Source: Fermentibacter sp963718745 [NCBI: Candidatus Fermentibacterota bacterium]
GTDB lineage: Bacteria; Fermentibacterota; Fermentibacteria; Fermentibacterales
Length of the DNA: 64,000 nucleotides
Assembly: GCA_963718745.1 (NCBI GenBank)
Contig: OY970370.1
Location: 2,170,001 to 2,234,000, forward strand
Direction of reading: 5' to 3'
Below, in pieces: positions 24,522-31,564 of this stretch. How positions within the stretch are numbered: the first letter of the stretch is position 1; each line of letters opens with the position of its first letter. Under the pieces are notes generated by a model that ran no database searches, was not told the origin of the DNA, and saw only the letters and a list, made by a program, of their open reading frames with translations. A program made the translations under genes and the position numbers.

Positions 24522-25538
24522 GTGCGCAAGTTCCTTCTGCTGAGCCTTCTCCTCGCGGTCGGCGTAGCCGGCGCCGCCGAGAGGACGGTCCTGTTCGAGT
24601 ACTTCACGCAGACTGGTTGAGGCACATGCTATAGCAGCTGGTCAGCTGTTAAAACCGCCATCCAGCCCTTTGTCGACTCCGGTGACGTCGCCCCGCTGTA
24701 CATCTTCTACTCGGGCACGCCCGGAAGTCCCTATGCGCAGCCCTTCAACACCGCACGCTTCAACCTGTACGGCGTGGGAGCCACTCCCACGGTCAAGATC
24801 GACGGGCTCGCGGCCTCCTACACGCCGTCCACCTACGCGACCACGATCAACAACAGGCTCGCGGTACCCAGCTATGTGTCGATCGAGGCCAACGTCGTCG
24901 GAGACGCCTCCGGCGGAACCGTCTACTACTCCATAACGGCCGAACAGGAGCTCACCTACACCGGACAGCTCAAGGTCTGGTCCGCGATCGTCGAGAACAA
25001 CTTCACTGGCTCCCTCGACCGGTTGGGGGCTATACAGCGGCAGGAGATGAGATGGATACCCCGCGCCATCCCGGCAGGCGCGCAGGGTACCGTCATCAGC
25101 TTCACGGGCCCCTATCCGCAGACCGTGAACATCGAGGGCTCGTACGTCCTCAACTCCGCCTCGTGGAACTTCGACAACCTCGCCATCGTCACCCTTGTGC
25201 AGCCCACGACCGGCACGCATGAGGTCTTCAACGCCGCCTACTCGGATCTCGCCGATACCGCAACCGGCATCGAGGGACCCGATGGAGGCGTGATCGATGA
25301 AGCCTCCGGCCTCTCGGTCTGGCCCAATCCCTCCAGCGGACAGCTCAGCATAGGCGCGCTGCTCCCCGGCGGGATCTCCGGAACAGTCACGGTCTTCGAC
25401 CTCGCGGGCCGCACCGTGACCAGTTTCGAAGCCTCGGGCGCCACCAGCCTCGAGATCGATGTCCCCGGAGTCTACATCGCCCGCCTCGAGACCTCCACGG
25501 GCGAGGCCATCTCCGAGAGGTTCACGGTAGTCAGGTAA
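24522..25538 (+). CDS. Predicted selenoprotein 2: exported UxxC thioredoxin-like/Omp28-like protein with sorting tail
   Basis: Starts at GTG 24522 after GGGAGGTGACACA and encodes 338 residues with TGA (24618-24620) read at codon 33. The signal peptide is MRKFLLLSLLLAVGVAGA. The active-site region is VLFEYFTQTG-U-GTC-YSSWSAV. The middle has IVENNFTGSL and FTGPYPQTV blocks, and the end is a sorting tail (SVWPNPSSGQLS, VFDLAGRTVTSF, GVYIARLET). It is closely related to its neighbours, with a conserved promoter region and ribosome binding site. Conventional annotation would give two broken pieces. TGA is used as a normal stop elsewhere in the window, so general recoding is excluded. Confidence 0.87.
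24633..24650 (+). promoter_or_regulatory. SECIS-like hairpin, gene 2
   Basis: AGCAGCT - GGTC - AGCTGTT, identical to gene 1, with 19 bases between TGA and the GGUC loop. The bases between TGA and the hairpin differ from gene 1, while the hairpin itself is unchanged. Confidence 0.77.
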
Positions 25539-25555
25539 TCTGCTTCGTTTCTGAC

Positions 25556-25581
25556 AAGGGCCGGGGGTCACCCCGGCCCTT
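25556..25581 (+). terminator. Terminator after selenoprotein gene 2
   Basis: An 11-bp stem (AAGGGCCGGGG / CCCCGGCCCTT) with loop GTCA, followed by CCTCTTTA. A typical rho-independent form. Confidence 0.7.
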
Positions 25582-25620
25582 CCTCTTTACTCCGGGTGTC
25601 GTTTTCTCGCATCGATTCTT

Positions 25621-25649
25621 TTACTTGGGCGGTCTGCCAGCCCATATTA
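25621..25649 (+). promoter_or_regulatory. Possible promoter of selenoprotein gene 3
   Basis: A weak TTACTT at 25621-25626, a 17-base spacer and ATATTA at 25644-25649 inside CCATATTAC, which is also found before gene 2. Confidence 0.45.
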
Positions 25650-25679
25650 CCGTTCAAACGAACCCCGGGAGGTGACACT

Positions 25680-26687
25680 GTGCGCAAGTTCCTTCTGCTC
25701 TGCCTTCTCATCGCGGTCGGCGTAGCCGGCGCCGCCGAGAGGACGGTCCTGTTCGAGTACTTCACGCAGACTGGTTGAAGCACCTGCTATAGCAGCTGGT
25801 CGGCTGTAAATTCCACGATAGGTACATACGTCGCCTCCGGTGACGTTGCTCCGCTGTACATGTTCTTCAACGGCCCCGCAGCCAATGCCTTCAACAACGC
25901 CCGGATAGGCGTATACGGCGTCGGAGCCACTCCAACGGTCAAGATGGACGGGCTCGCAGCGGCCTATGGTCCGGCGACGTATTCGAACACGATCAACAAC
26001 AGGCTCGCCGATCCATGCTACGTGGACATAGACGTCAGCATGGCGGGGGACTCCACCGGCGGCACTGCGTACATCAGCGTAACCGCCGAGCAGGAGCTCG
26101 GGGTGACGGGTCTGACGAAGGTATGGTGCGCCATAGTCGAGGACAACCAGCTCGCCTCCGGTTCGAGCTGGGGCGGCTACAACGGCAAGACGCTCGACTG
26201 GCTGCCCGTAGCATGGCCGATGGGCGCCACGGGCACGACCATAACCTTCACCGGACCTTACCCGCAGACGATAAGCATCTCCCACACCTACACGCTGAAC
26301 CCTGCGGTGCACACCTTCGAGAACCTGAGGGTCGTGACCTTCGTGCAGCCCACGGGCGGCACGAAGGAGGTCCTCAACGCCCACTACATGGATCTTCCCG
26401 ACGCCACCGGAATCGAGGAGCCCGAGGATCCGGCAACGGGAGAAGAATCCGGTTTCGACCTGTCGGTCTGGCCCAATCCGTGCGTCGGACAGCTCGGAGT
26501 CGGAGTCCTCATGCCTGAGAGCGTCACTGGAACCCTGTCCGTTTACGACATCACGGGGCGCGAGGTGGCCTCGTTCGAAGCTCAGGCCGTGAACACAATC
26601 GAGATAACCGATACCGGCGTCTACTTCGCGAGGCTTTCCGCTTCGACCGGAGTAACGCTCTCCGAGAGGTTCACGGTCATCCGCTGA
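25680..26687 (+). CDS. Predicted selenoprotein 3: exported UxxC thioredoxin-like/Omp28-like protein with sorting tail
   Basis: GTG start at 25680 after GGGAGGTGACACT; 335 residues with TGA (25776-25778) read at codon 33. The signal peptide is almost the same as in gene 2. The redox motif is VLFEYFTQTG-U-STC-YSSWSAV. The middle and tail have diverged more (SVWPNPCVGQLGVGVLMP, VYDITGREVASF, GVYFARLSAS), yet the TGA, the downstream Cys and the hairpin are kept. Conservation of the TGA through this divergence argues against sequencing error or decay. Confidence 0.87.
25791..25808 (+). promoter_or_regulatory. SECIS-like hairpin, gene 3
   Basis: AGCAGCT - GGTC - GGCTGTA. The closing U-A pair of genes 1 and 2 is U-G here, so pairing is kept (six of seven pairs). 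The loop GGUC and the 19-base distance from TGA are unchanged. Confidence 0.73.
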
Positions 26688-26704
26688 GGCGGGATCGACC
26701 TGGC

Positions 26705-26731
26705 GGGGCCGGCTTGTCATCAGCCGGCCCC
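26705..26731 (+). terminator. Terminator after selenoprotein gene 3
   Basis: A 10-bp perfect stem (GGGGCCGGCT / AGCCGGCCCC) with a 7-nt loop, 17 bp after the stop codon. Confidence 0.65.
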
Positions 26732-26820
26732 CGCCGCACCCATCTTGGCCCGCCTCCCTTTGTGATGTAGGTTTCTCCATCCGGCTCCACGGTTCAAAAC
26801 GATGACGCAGGAGGTCTGCG

Positions 26821-27993
26821 GTGTTGAGGAAGTGTCCCAAGTGCGCTCTGCCCGTGCAGGGGCAGCCTAGAAACTGCCCCCACTGCGGATACGAGTTCCG
26901 CGCGCACGATCCGGGCAGATGCGAGTTCTGCGGCACCAAGATCAAGGCTTCGATGGACAACTGCCCCAACTGCGGAGCACCTGCGGAGCACGCACCACAG
27001 CCTCTCGACGACACCCCCGAAGTGACCGTCTTCAGTTCCAGCTCTTCGACGACATCCTCGCCTCCGACCATGTCTACGAGCCGGGGGCCCGATCCCGCCA
27101 CGAAGGCCATCAAGATAGTCGGATGCGTGGTCGGTCTGATGATCCTCCTGCCGATCCTCTTCGGAGTCGTCTTCCCCGTCCTGCTCTGCAGCGACTCCGA
27201 CCGGGGATCGACAGTGGTGAAGGATTCAGTCCTGGACGAACGCTTGGTGACGATCACCATGGCAGAGGTCGAGGACTCCATATACAGGGCTTCGATCATC
27301 GAGGGCGAGAACACGGTCGAGGAGATCTGGCCCAGGGTCATTACCGACCTGCCGGACAGCTGCTACTATCCAGATGCATACGACCCCTGCGCCGCCTTCC
27401 AGATCCATGTCGAAGGCGGTCATTCGCTTATCCGTCTCGATGCCTCGGCTCCGATCGACCTCGTGATGACCCTGCTCCGGCGCAACGAGAACGACACACT
27501 CACTTACGCAGGATGGAACGAGGATGGCGATCTCGGACAGGATCCCTCCATCACCTCGGTCCTCACCGGGGGCGATTACATTGCCCTCGTAACCAACCTC
27601 GGCGGATGGGAGTTCGGAGAGGTGCGATTCCTCTGGACAGTCCTCCTGGAGGAGATACCCACGATCGCCCCCGACACCGCGCTGGAACTTGCCTTCACGG
27701 ATCGCATCCAGGAGTTCTATTTCTTCGTCGATATCGAACAGGGCAGGGAGTACACGATCTCATCCTCGAGCGAGGACATCGATACATTCGTGGAGCTGCG
27801 CACCGAGGGAGGCTCCGTCCTGTCCGACGACGACAGCGGACCGAACTGGAGCGACGCCCTCCTCACATTCACTGCCTCCGCGCTGAATGCAGGCGAGGCG
27901 GTGCTCGTGGTCAGGCCCTACAGCACGTACTCGACCTACACCGGCGACGTGACCCTCGAGCTTTCGTCCCGCAGCGGAGAGATCGAATACTAG
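26821..27993 (+). CDS. Zinc-ribbon membrane protein with extracytoplasmic pre-peptidase-like domains
   Basis: 390 residues from a GTG at 26821 (GGAGGTCTGCG upstream). Residues 4-55 hold two zinc ribbons (CPKC...CPHC, CEFC...CPNC). A transmembrane helix follows at ~99-125 (VGCVVGLMILLPILFGVVFP). The outer part has two beta-rich stretches with GGDYIALVTNLGG and DTFVELRTEGGSVLSDDDSG, like the pre-peptidase C-terminal fold. This topology would link cytoplasmic zinc-ribbon binding to an outside sensor, but the function is unknown. It overlaps the DUF202 gene by one base. Confidence 0.75.
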   Translation: MLRKCPKCALPVQGQPRNCPHCGYEFRAHDPGRCEFCGTKIKASMDNCPNCGAPAEHAPQPLDDTPEVTVFSSSSSTTSSPPTMSTSRGPDPATKAIKIVGCVVGLMILLPILFGVVFPVLLCSDSDRGSTVVKDSVLDERLVTITMAEVEDSIYRASIIEGENTVEEIWPRVITDLPDSCYYPDAYDPCAAFQIHVEGGHSLIRLDASAPIDLVMTLLRRNENDTLTYAGWNEDGDLGQDPSITSVLTGGDYIALVTNLGGWEFGEVRFLWTVLLEEIPTIAPDTALELAFTDRIQEFYFFVDIEQGREYTISSSSEDIDTFVELRTEGGSVLSDDDSGPNWSDALLTFTASALNAGEAVLVVRPYSTYSTYTGDVTLELSSRSGEIEY

Positions 27994-28271
27994 TGGACAG
28001 GACCGCAGAGAGCTGCCTGTTCAGGGACGACCTCGCCTGGAGGCGCACGGTCCTCGCCAACGAGCGCACGCTGCTGGCCTACGTCCGGACCTCCCTTGCG
28101 ATGATAGCCGCCGGGGTCACGCTCATTCAGTTCTTCGGGAAGTTCTCCTGGTCCGCTCTCGGCACCCTGATCGGCCTGGCCGGCATCCTCGTAGGAGCCA
28201 TAGGGGTCAGGCGCTATGTCAGCGTGAGGCGGGACCTCCTCCGGGAGGCTCGCGGGACCGGCGGGGGCTGA
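27993..28271 (+). CDS. DUF202 (YidH-like) membrane protein
   Basis: 92 residues from a GTG that shares its G with the preceding TAG stop. The family core FRDDLAWRRTVLANERTLLAYVRTSLA is present, of which RT-x-LANERTLLAYVR is the hallmark. Two transmembrane helices follow (SLAMIAAGVTLIQFFG; ALGTLIGLAGILVGAIGV). Function of the family is unknown. It is translationally coupled to the zinc-ribbon protein, and its stop overlaps the front of the methyltransferase reading frame. Confidence 0.88.
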   Translation: MDRTAESCLFRDDLAWRRTVLANERTLLAYVRTSLAMIAAGVTLIQFFGKFSWSALGTLIGLAGILVGAIGVRRYVSVRRDLLREARGTGGG

Positions 28272-28275
28272 GACC

Positions 28276-29442
28276 ATCCAGCCGGGCTGGACATACGAGA
28301 AGACGGGGCGCTATTTCGCCCAGTGCGCGGACGGCCTCGAGGAGCTGGCCCGTGCCGAACTCGCGGGTCTGGGCGCCGTCAAGCCGGCTGCGTCCTTTCG
28401 TGGAGTCTGGTTCTGCGCGGATACGGCCTCACTCTACAGGATCAACTACTGCACGCGCCTCTGCACCAGGATACTGGCACCTCTCCTGACTTTCGACTGC
28501 CACAGTACGAAGTACCTGTACAAGACGGCCAGGGGCATGGACTGGGCATCCCTGTTCAGCGTGGAGAAGACATTCGCCATCACATCCAACGTCTCCGACA
28601 GCGCGATAAGGCACTCCCAGTACGCATCCCTCTGCCTCAAGGACGCCATCGTCGACGAGTTCAGGGAGAGATCGGGGAGACGTCCCGATGTCGAGAGGAT
28701 CTCCCCCGACGTCTGGCTCGACCTGCACCTGCTCAGGAACAAGGCGACGATCAGCCTGGACACATCCGGAGGGTCGCTCCACAGACGGGGCTACAGGGTC
28801 GAGACGGTCAGGGCTCCCGTCCAGGAGACCGTGGCCGCGGCAATGCTCTCGATCGCCGGATGGGACGGAGGATCTCCACTCCGCGATCCCATGTGCGGTT
28901 CGGGTACCATACTCGCCGAGGCCCTCATGCGTTGCACGCACACACCTGCAGGATACCTGCGCGAGAGGTTCGGCTTCGAGAACATGACCGGGTACGACCC
29001 CGACCTGTGGCACCGGGTGAGAGGTGCTTGCGACTCCCTCATGATCTGCCCCGGTGAAGGGCAGATCGCCGGGAGCGACCGCGATCCCGCCGCGGCGGGT
29101 GCAGCCAGGACCAATCTGTCCGCCCTTCCCTGGGGCGGGCTCGTCCGCGTCGACAGGAGCCCTTTCGAGAGCCTTCCCGGCTTCCAGGACATGACTATAG
29201 TCACCAACCCCCCCTACGGGCTCCGCCTCGGGGATGCCGGCGGGGCCGAGGCGACGCTGAAGGCTTTCGGCGATTTCCTGAAGCAGAGATGTTCAGGCTC
29301 GAGGGCGTTCGTATATTTCGGCGATCGCGGCATGATCGGCAGCATCGGGCTCAGACCGGCATGGCGCAGACCGTTGAAGAACGGTCAGCTGGACGGCCGC
29401 CTGGTCCTCTTCGAAATGTACAGCGGAGTGGGCGGGAACTAA
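28276..29442 (+). CDS. THUMP-type rRNA/tRNA methyltransferase (RlmL/TrmN-like)
   Basis: About 388 residues. The N-terminal RYFAQCADGLEELARAEL block and THUMP-like region lead into a Rossmann methyltransferase with DPMCGSGTILAEAL (SAM binding) and TNPPYGLRL (catalytic NPPY), the signature of RlmL-type N2-guanine methyltransferases. The reading frame opens at 28228, but no ATG, GTG or TTG occurs before the conserved N-terminus. The start given is an ATC at 28276 and is uncertain; an internal ATG at 28537 would delete the THUMP region. It uses SAM to methylate RNA in the cytoplasm. Confidence 0.8.
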   Translation: MQPGWTYEKTGRYFAQCADGLEELARAELAGLGAVKPAASFRGVWFCADTASLYRINYCTRLCTRILAPLLTFDCHSTKYLYKTARGMDWASLFSVEKTFAITSNVSDSAIRHSQYASLCLKDAIVDEFRERSGRRPDVERISPDVWLDLHLLRNKATISLDTSGGSLHRRGYRVETVRAPVQETVAAAMLSIAGWDGGSPLRDPMCGSGTILAEALMRCTHTPAGYLRERFGFENMTGYDPDLWHRVRGACDSLMICPGEGQIAGSDRDPAAAGAARTNLSALPWGGLVRVDRSPFESLPGFQDMTIVTNPPYGLRLGDAGGAEATLKAFGDFLKQRCSGSRAFVYFGDRGMIGSIGLRPAWRRPLKNGQLDGRLVLFEMYSGVGGN

Positions 29443-29509
29443 TCCTTACCAAAAGAGTATTTTATTCCAGACCCGGTCGAAGGGCCGACATTCCAGGGAG
29501 GAGATACAG

Positions 29510-29911
29510 ATGAAGAAGCTGCTGACCGCGGGAATGGTCATAGCGGCACTCGGTTTCGCAGTTCCGGCCGCAGCAGGCATCAACCCGTTCTCCGAGGGCG
29601 GGGAGCCAGAGCCGTGCGACTGCTCCTCGAGCTGCACCTGCGGTGAGGACTGCACCTGCGCCGAGGGCGCGACCTGCTCCGGCGACTGCACCTGCGCCGG
29701 GGATTCCTGCGCATGCTCCGACGCCTGCACCTGCGGCGAGGACTGCACCTGCACCGAGGGCGCGACCTGCTCCGGTTCCTGCACATGCGGATCCGACAGT
29801 GCCGCCTGCGGCTGCGGATCCGGCTGCGCTCCTGCGGGAGCAAGCTGCTCAGCTCCTGTCGAGGGACAGCCCGTGTCCGGCCGTTGCGGAATGGGCGGCT
29901 GCGGCCGCTGA
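29510..29911 (+). CDS. Secreted cysteine-rich repeat protein
   Basis: 133 residues with a signal peptide (MKKLLTAGMVIAALGFAVPAAAG). The mature part has 24 Cys, mostly as CxC pairs, in two near-copies of a unit CTCGEDCTC-x-EGATCSG-x-CTC. Acidic residues and small side chains fill the rest. This resembles metallothionein-like metal-binding proteins or disulfide-rich extracellular proteins. A ribosome binding site (GGGAGGAG) precedes the ATG. Monocistronic, followed by a terminator. No family recognised. Confidence 0.75.
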   Translation: MKKLLTAGMVIAALGFAVPAAAGINPFSEGGEPEPCDCSSSCTCGEDCTCAEGATCSGDCTCAGDSCACSDACTCGEDCTCTEGATCSGSCTCGSDSAACGCGSGCAPAGASCSAPVEGQPVSGRCGMGGCGR

Positions 29912-29929
29912 CGCCTGAACATCAGGAGG

Positions 29930-29957
29930 AGGCCGGCCTCCGGGCCGGCCTTTCTCT
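29930..29957 (+). terminator. Terminator after the Cys-rich gene
   Basis: A 9-bp stem (AGGCCGGCC / GGCCGGCCT) with a TCCG loop, followed by TTCTCTT. Confidence 0.75.
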
Positions 29958-30028
29958 TGCCCCCGGGGCCATACTTGATCACATTCCGTCATCTGCAGTG
30001 AAACCAATCCCACCGAGGGGGGCTCCCG

Positions 30029-31564
30029 ATGACGCTGTCAGTCCGCGGTTCGGGTCTCAGGATCGAAGATGTCGTAGAAGTTGCGAGGAACGGCCGGAAG
30101 GTGTCCATCGATCCCGGGGCCCTGGAGCGCATGAGCGTCTGCCGCGGAATGGTCGAACGGAAGATAGAGGCCGGAGAGGTCATGTACGGCATCAACACCG
30201 GCATAGGCGAGTTCTCCGAGACGAAGCTCTCCCCGGACGAGGTGCGGCAGTTCCAGAAATACCTCGTCTACAACCATTCCGCCGGGATCGGGGAGCCAGC
30301 TCCCCCCGAGCACGTCCGCGCCGCCATGCTCGGTCGCATAAATGTTCACTGCAAGGGGCACTCCGCGGTCCGGCCGGCGGTCACCCAGCTGATCTCCGAG
30401 ATGCTCAACCGCGGGGTCACACCGTGGGTCTGCAGCAAGGGCTCCGTGGGCGCCTGTGGAGATCTGGCCCCGATGTCGATGATCGCCCTTGTGGCCATGG
30501 GCGAGGGGCAGGCCTGGTTCGGGGGAGATCTCCTTTCCGGGGCGGATGCGCTCAGGCGTGCCGGGCTGGAGCCACTGGTCCTCCACGCGCGGGACGGCCT
30601 GGCCCTCATCAACGGATCCAACTTCCTCAACGCGATGAACGCGATCCACCTCTTCGACATCGACCGCTGGCTCAGGCAGGCGGAGATTGCCGCGGCGATG
30701 AGCCTCGAAGCGCTGCAGGCCAACCTCAGACCGTATGACAGGAGGGTGCACGAGCTCCGGGGATTCGCAGGCGCGGTCCGGAGCGCCTCTGCCATCCGCA
30801 GATGCATCGAGGGGAGCGACCTGATGGAGGGGCGCGTCAGGCAGAAGGTCCAGGACGCCTATTCGATGAGGAGCACTCCCCAGGTGATAGGTGCGGCACA
30901 CGATGCGGTCGCATATGCCCGTAAGCAGGTGGAGATCGAACTGAACGGAGTGGGTGACAATCCCATCTTCCTTCCCGAGAGCGACACTGTCCTCACCGGA
31001 GCCAACTTCCAGGGGACTCCCGTCTCCCTTCCGATGGAGATGGTCGGGACAGCCGTCACGATGGTCTCCGTGCTGTCCGAGCGCCGCCTCAACAGGCTGC
31101 TCAACCCGGCTCTCTCGGCAGGGCTCCCGGCCTTCCTCGCCGAGAAGCCCGGCCTCTTCAGCGGGCTCATGCTCAGCCAGTACACGGCGGGCATGCTCGC
31201 AGTGGAACAGCGCATCCTTTCGACCCCCGCCGCCTGCGCCTCGATTCCGGCCGCCGCCGACCAGGAGGACTTCGTCAGCATGGGCATGAACACCGCCCTC
31301 AAGAATGGGCAGATCCTGCGTAACGCGTTCGGTATCCTGGGGATCGAGATGATCGCGGCAGCCCAGGCCCTGGACTTCCGGGGGCACACGCTCGGCAGAG
31401 GCGTCGAGGAGGCCCGCCGGACACTCAGGAAGCATGTCGAGCACCTCGGAGAGGACAGGCCTCTCTACCCCGACCACAACCGGATGGTCGAGGTGGTCGA
31501 GAGCTGCGAGATACTGGATGCGGTCGAGGCGGTCACCGGGCCCCTCGACAGGGAGCGGTCGTGA
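30029..31564 (+). CDS. hutH: Histidine ammonia-lyase-like MIO enzyme with Ala-Cys-Gly triad
   Basis: 511 residues, normal for the family. Conserved features are YGINTGIGEF (catalytic Tyr53), NHSAGIGEP, the MIO-forming loop GSVGACGDLAP, NGVGDNPIF and QEDFVSMGMN. The MIO cofactor is normally built from Ala-Ser-Gly; here residues 142-144 are Ala-Cys-Gly. Mutant studies on Pseudomonas histidine ammonia-lyase showed that Cys in place of Ser143 can still give active enzyme, so activity is plausible. It deaminates histidine to urocanate, though a different amino acid or an aminomutase reaction cannot be excluded. The stop overlaps the next start by 4 bp. No hutU or hutI is nearby; an FTCD lies at 54309. 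Confidence 0.88.
   Translation: MTLSVRGSGLRIEDVVEVARNGRKVSIDPGALERMSVCRGMVERKIEAGEVMYGINTGIGEFSETKLSPDEVRQFQKYLVYNHSAGIGEPAPPEHVRAAMLGRINVHCKGHSAVRPAVTQLISEMLNRGVTPWVCSKGSVGACGDLAPMSMIALVAMGEGQAWFGGDLLSGADALRRAGLEPLVLHARDGLALINGSNFLNAMNAIHLFDIDRWLRQAEIAAAMSLEALQANLRPYDRRVHELRGFAGAVRSASAIRRCIEGSDLMEGRVRQKVQDAYSMRSTPQVIGAAHDAVAYARKQVEIELNGVGDNPIFLPESDTVLTGANFQGTPVSLPMEMVGTAVTMVSVLSERRLNRLLNPALSAGLPAFLAEKPGLFSGLMLSQYTAGMLAVEQRILSTPAACASIPAAADQEDFVSMGMNTALKNGQILRNAFGILGIEMIAAAQALDFRGHTLGRGVEEARRTLRKHVEHLGEDRPLYPDHNRMVEVVESCEILDAVEAVTGPLDRERS

Noticed and set aside
23471-25778. The three TGA codons as ordinary nonsense mutations or sequencing errors
   Set aside because: All three lie at the same codon in diverged paralogues, each with a downstream Cys and a conserved hairpin. 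Independent errors would not coincide.
23471-25778. Global TGA reassignment (for example to Gly or Trp)
   Set aside because: TGA ends many intact genes in the window with correct family lengths, such as mlaE, mlaD, ftcD and the GH84 gene.
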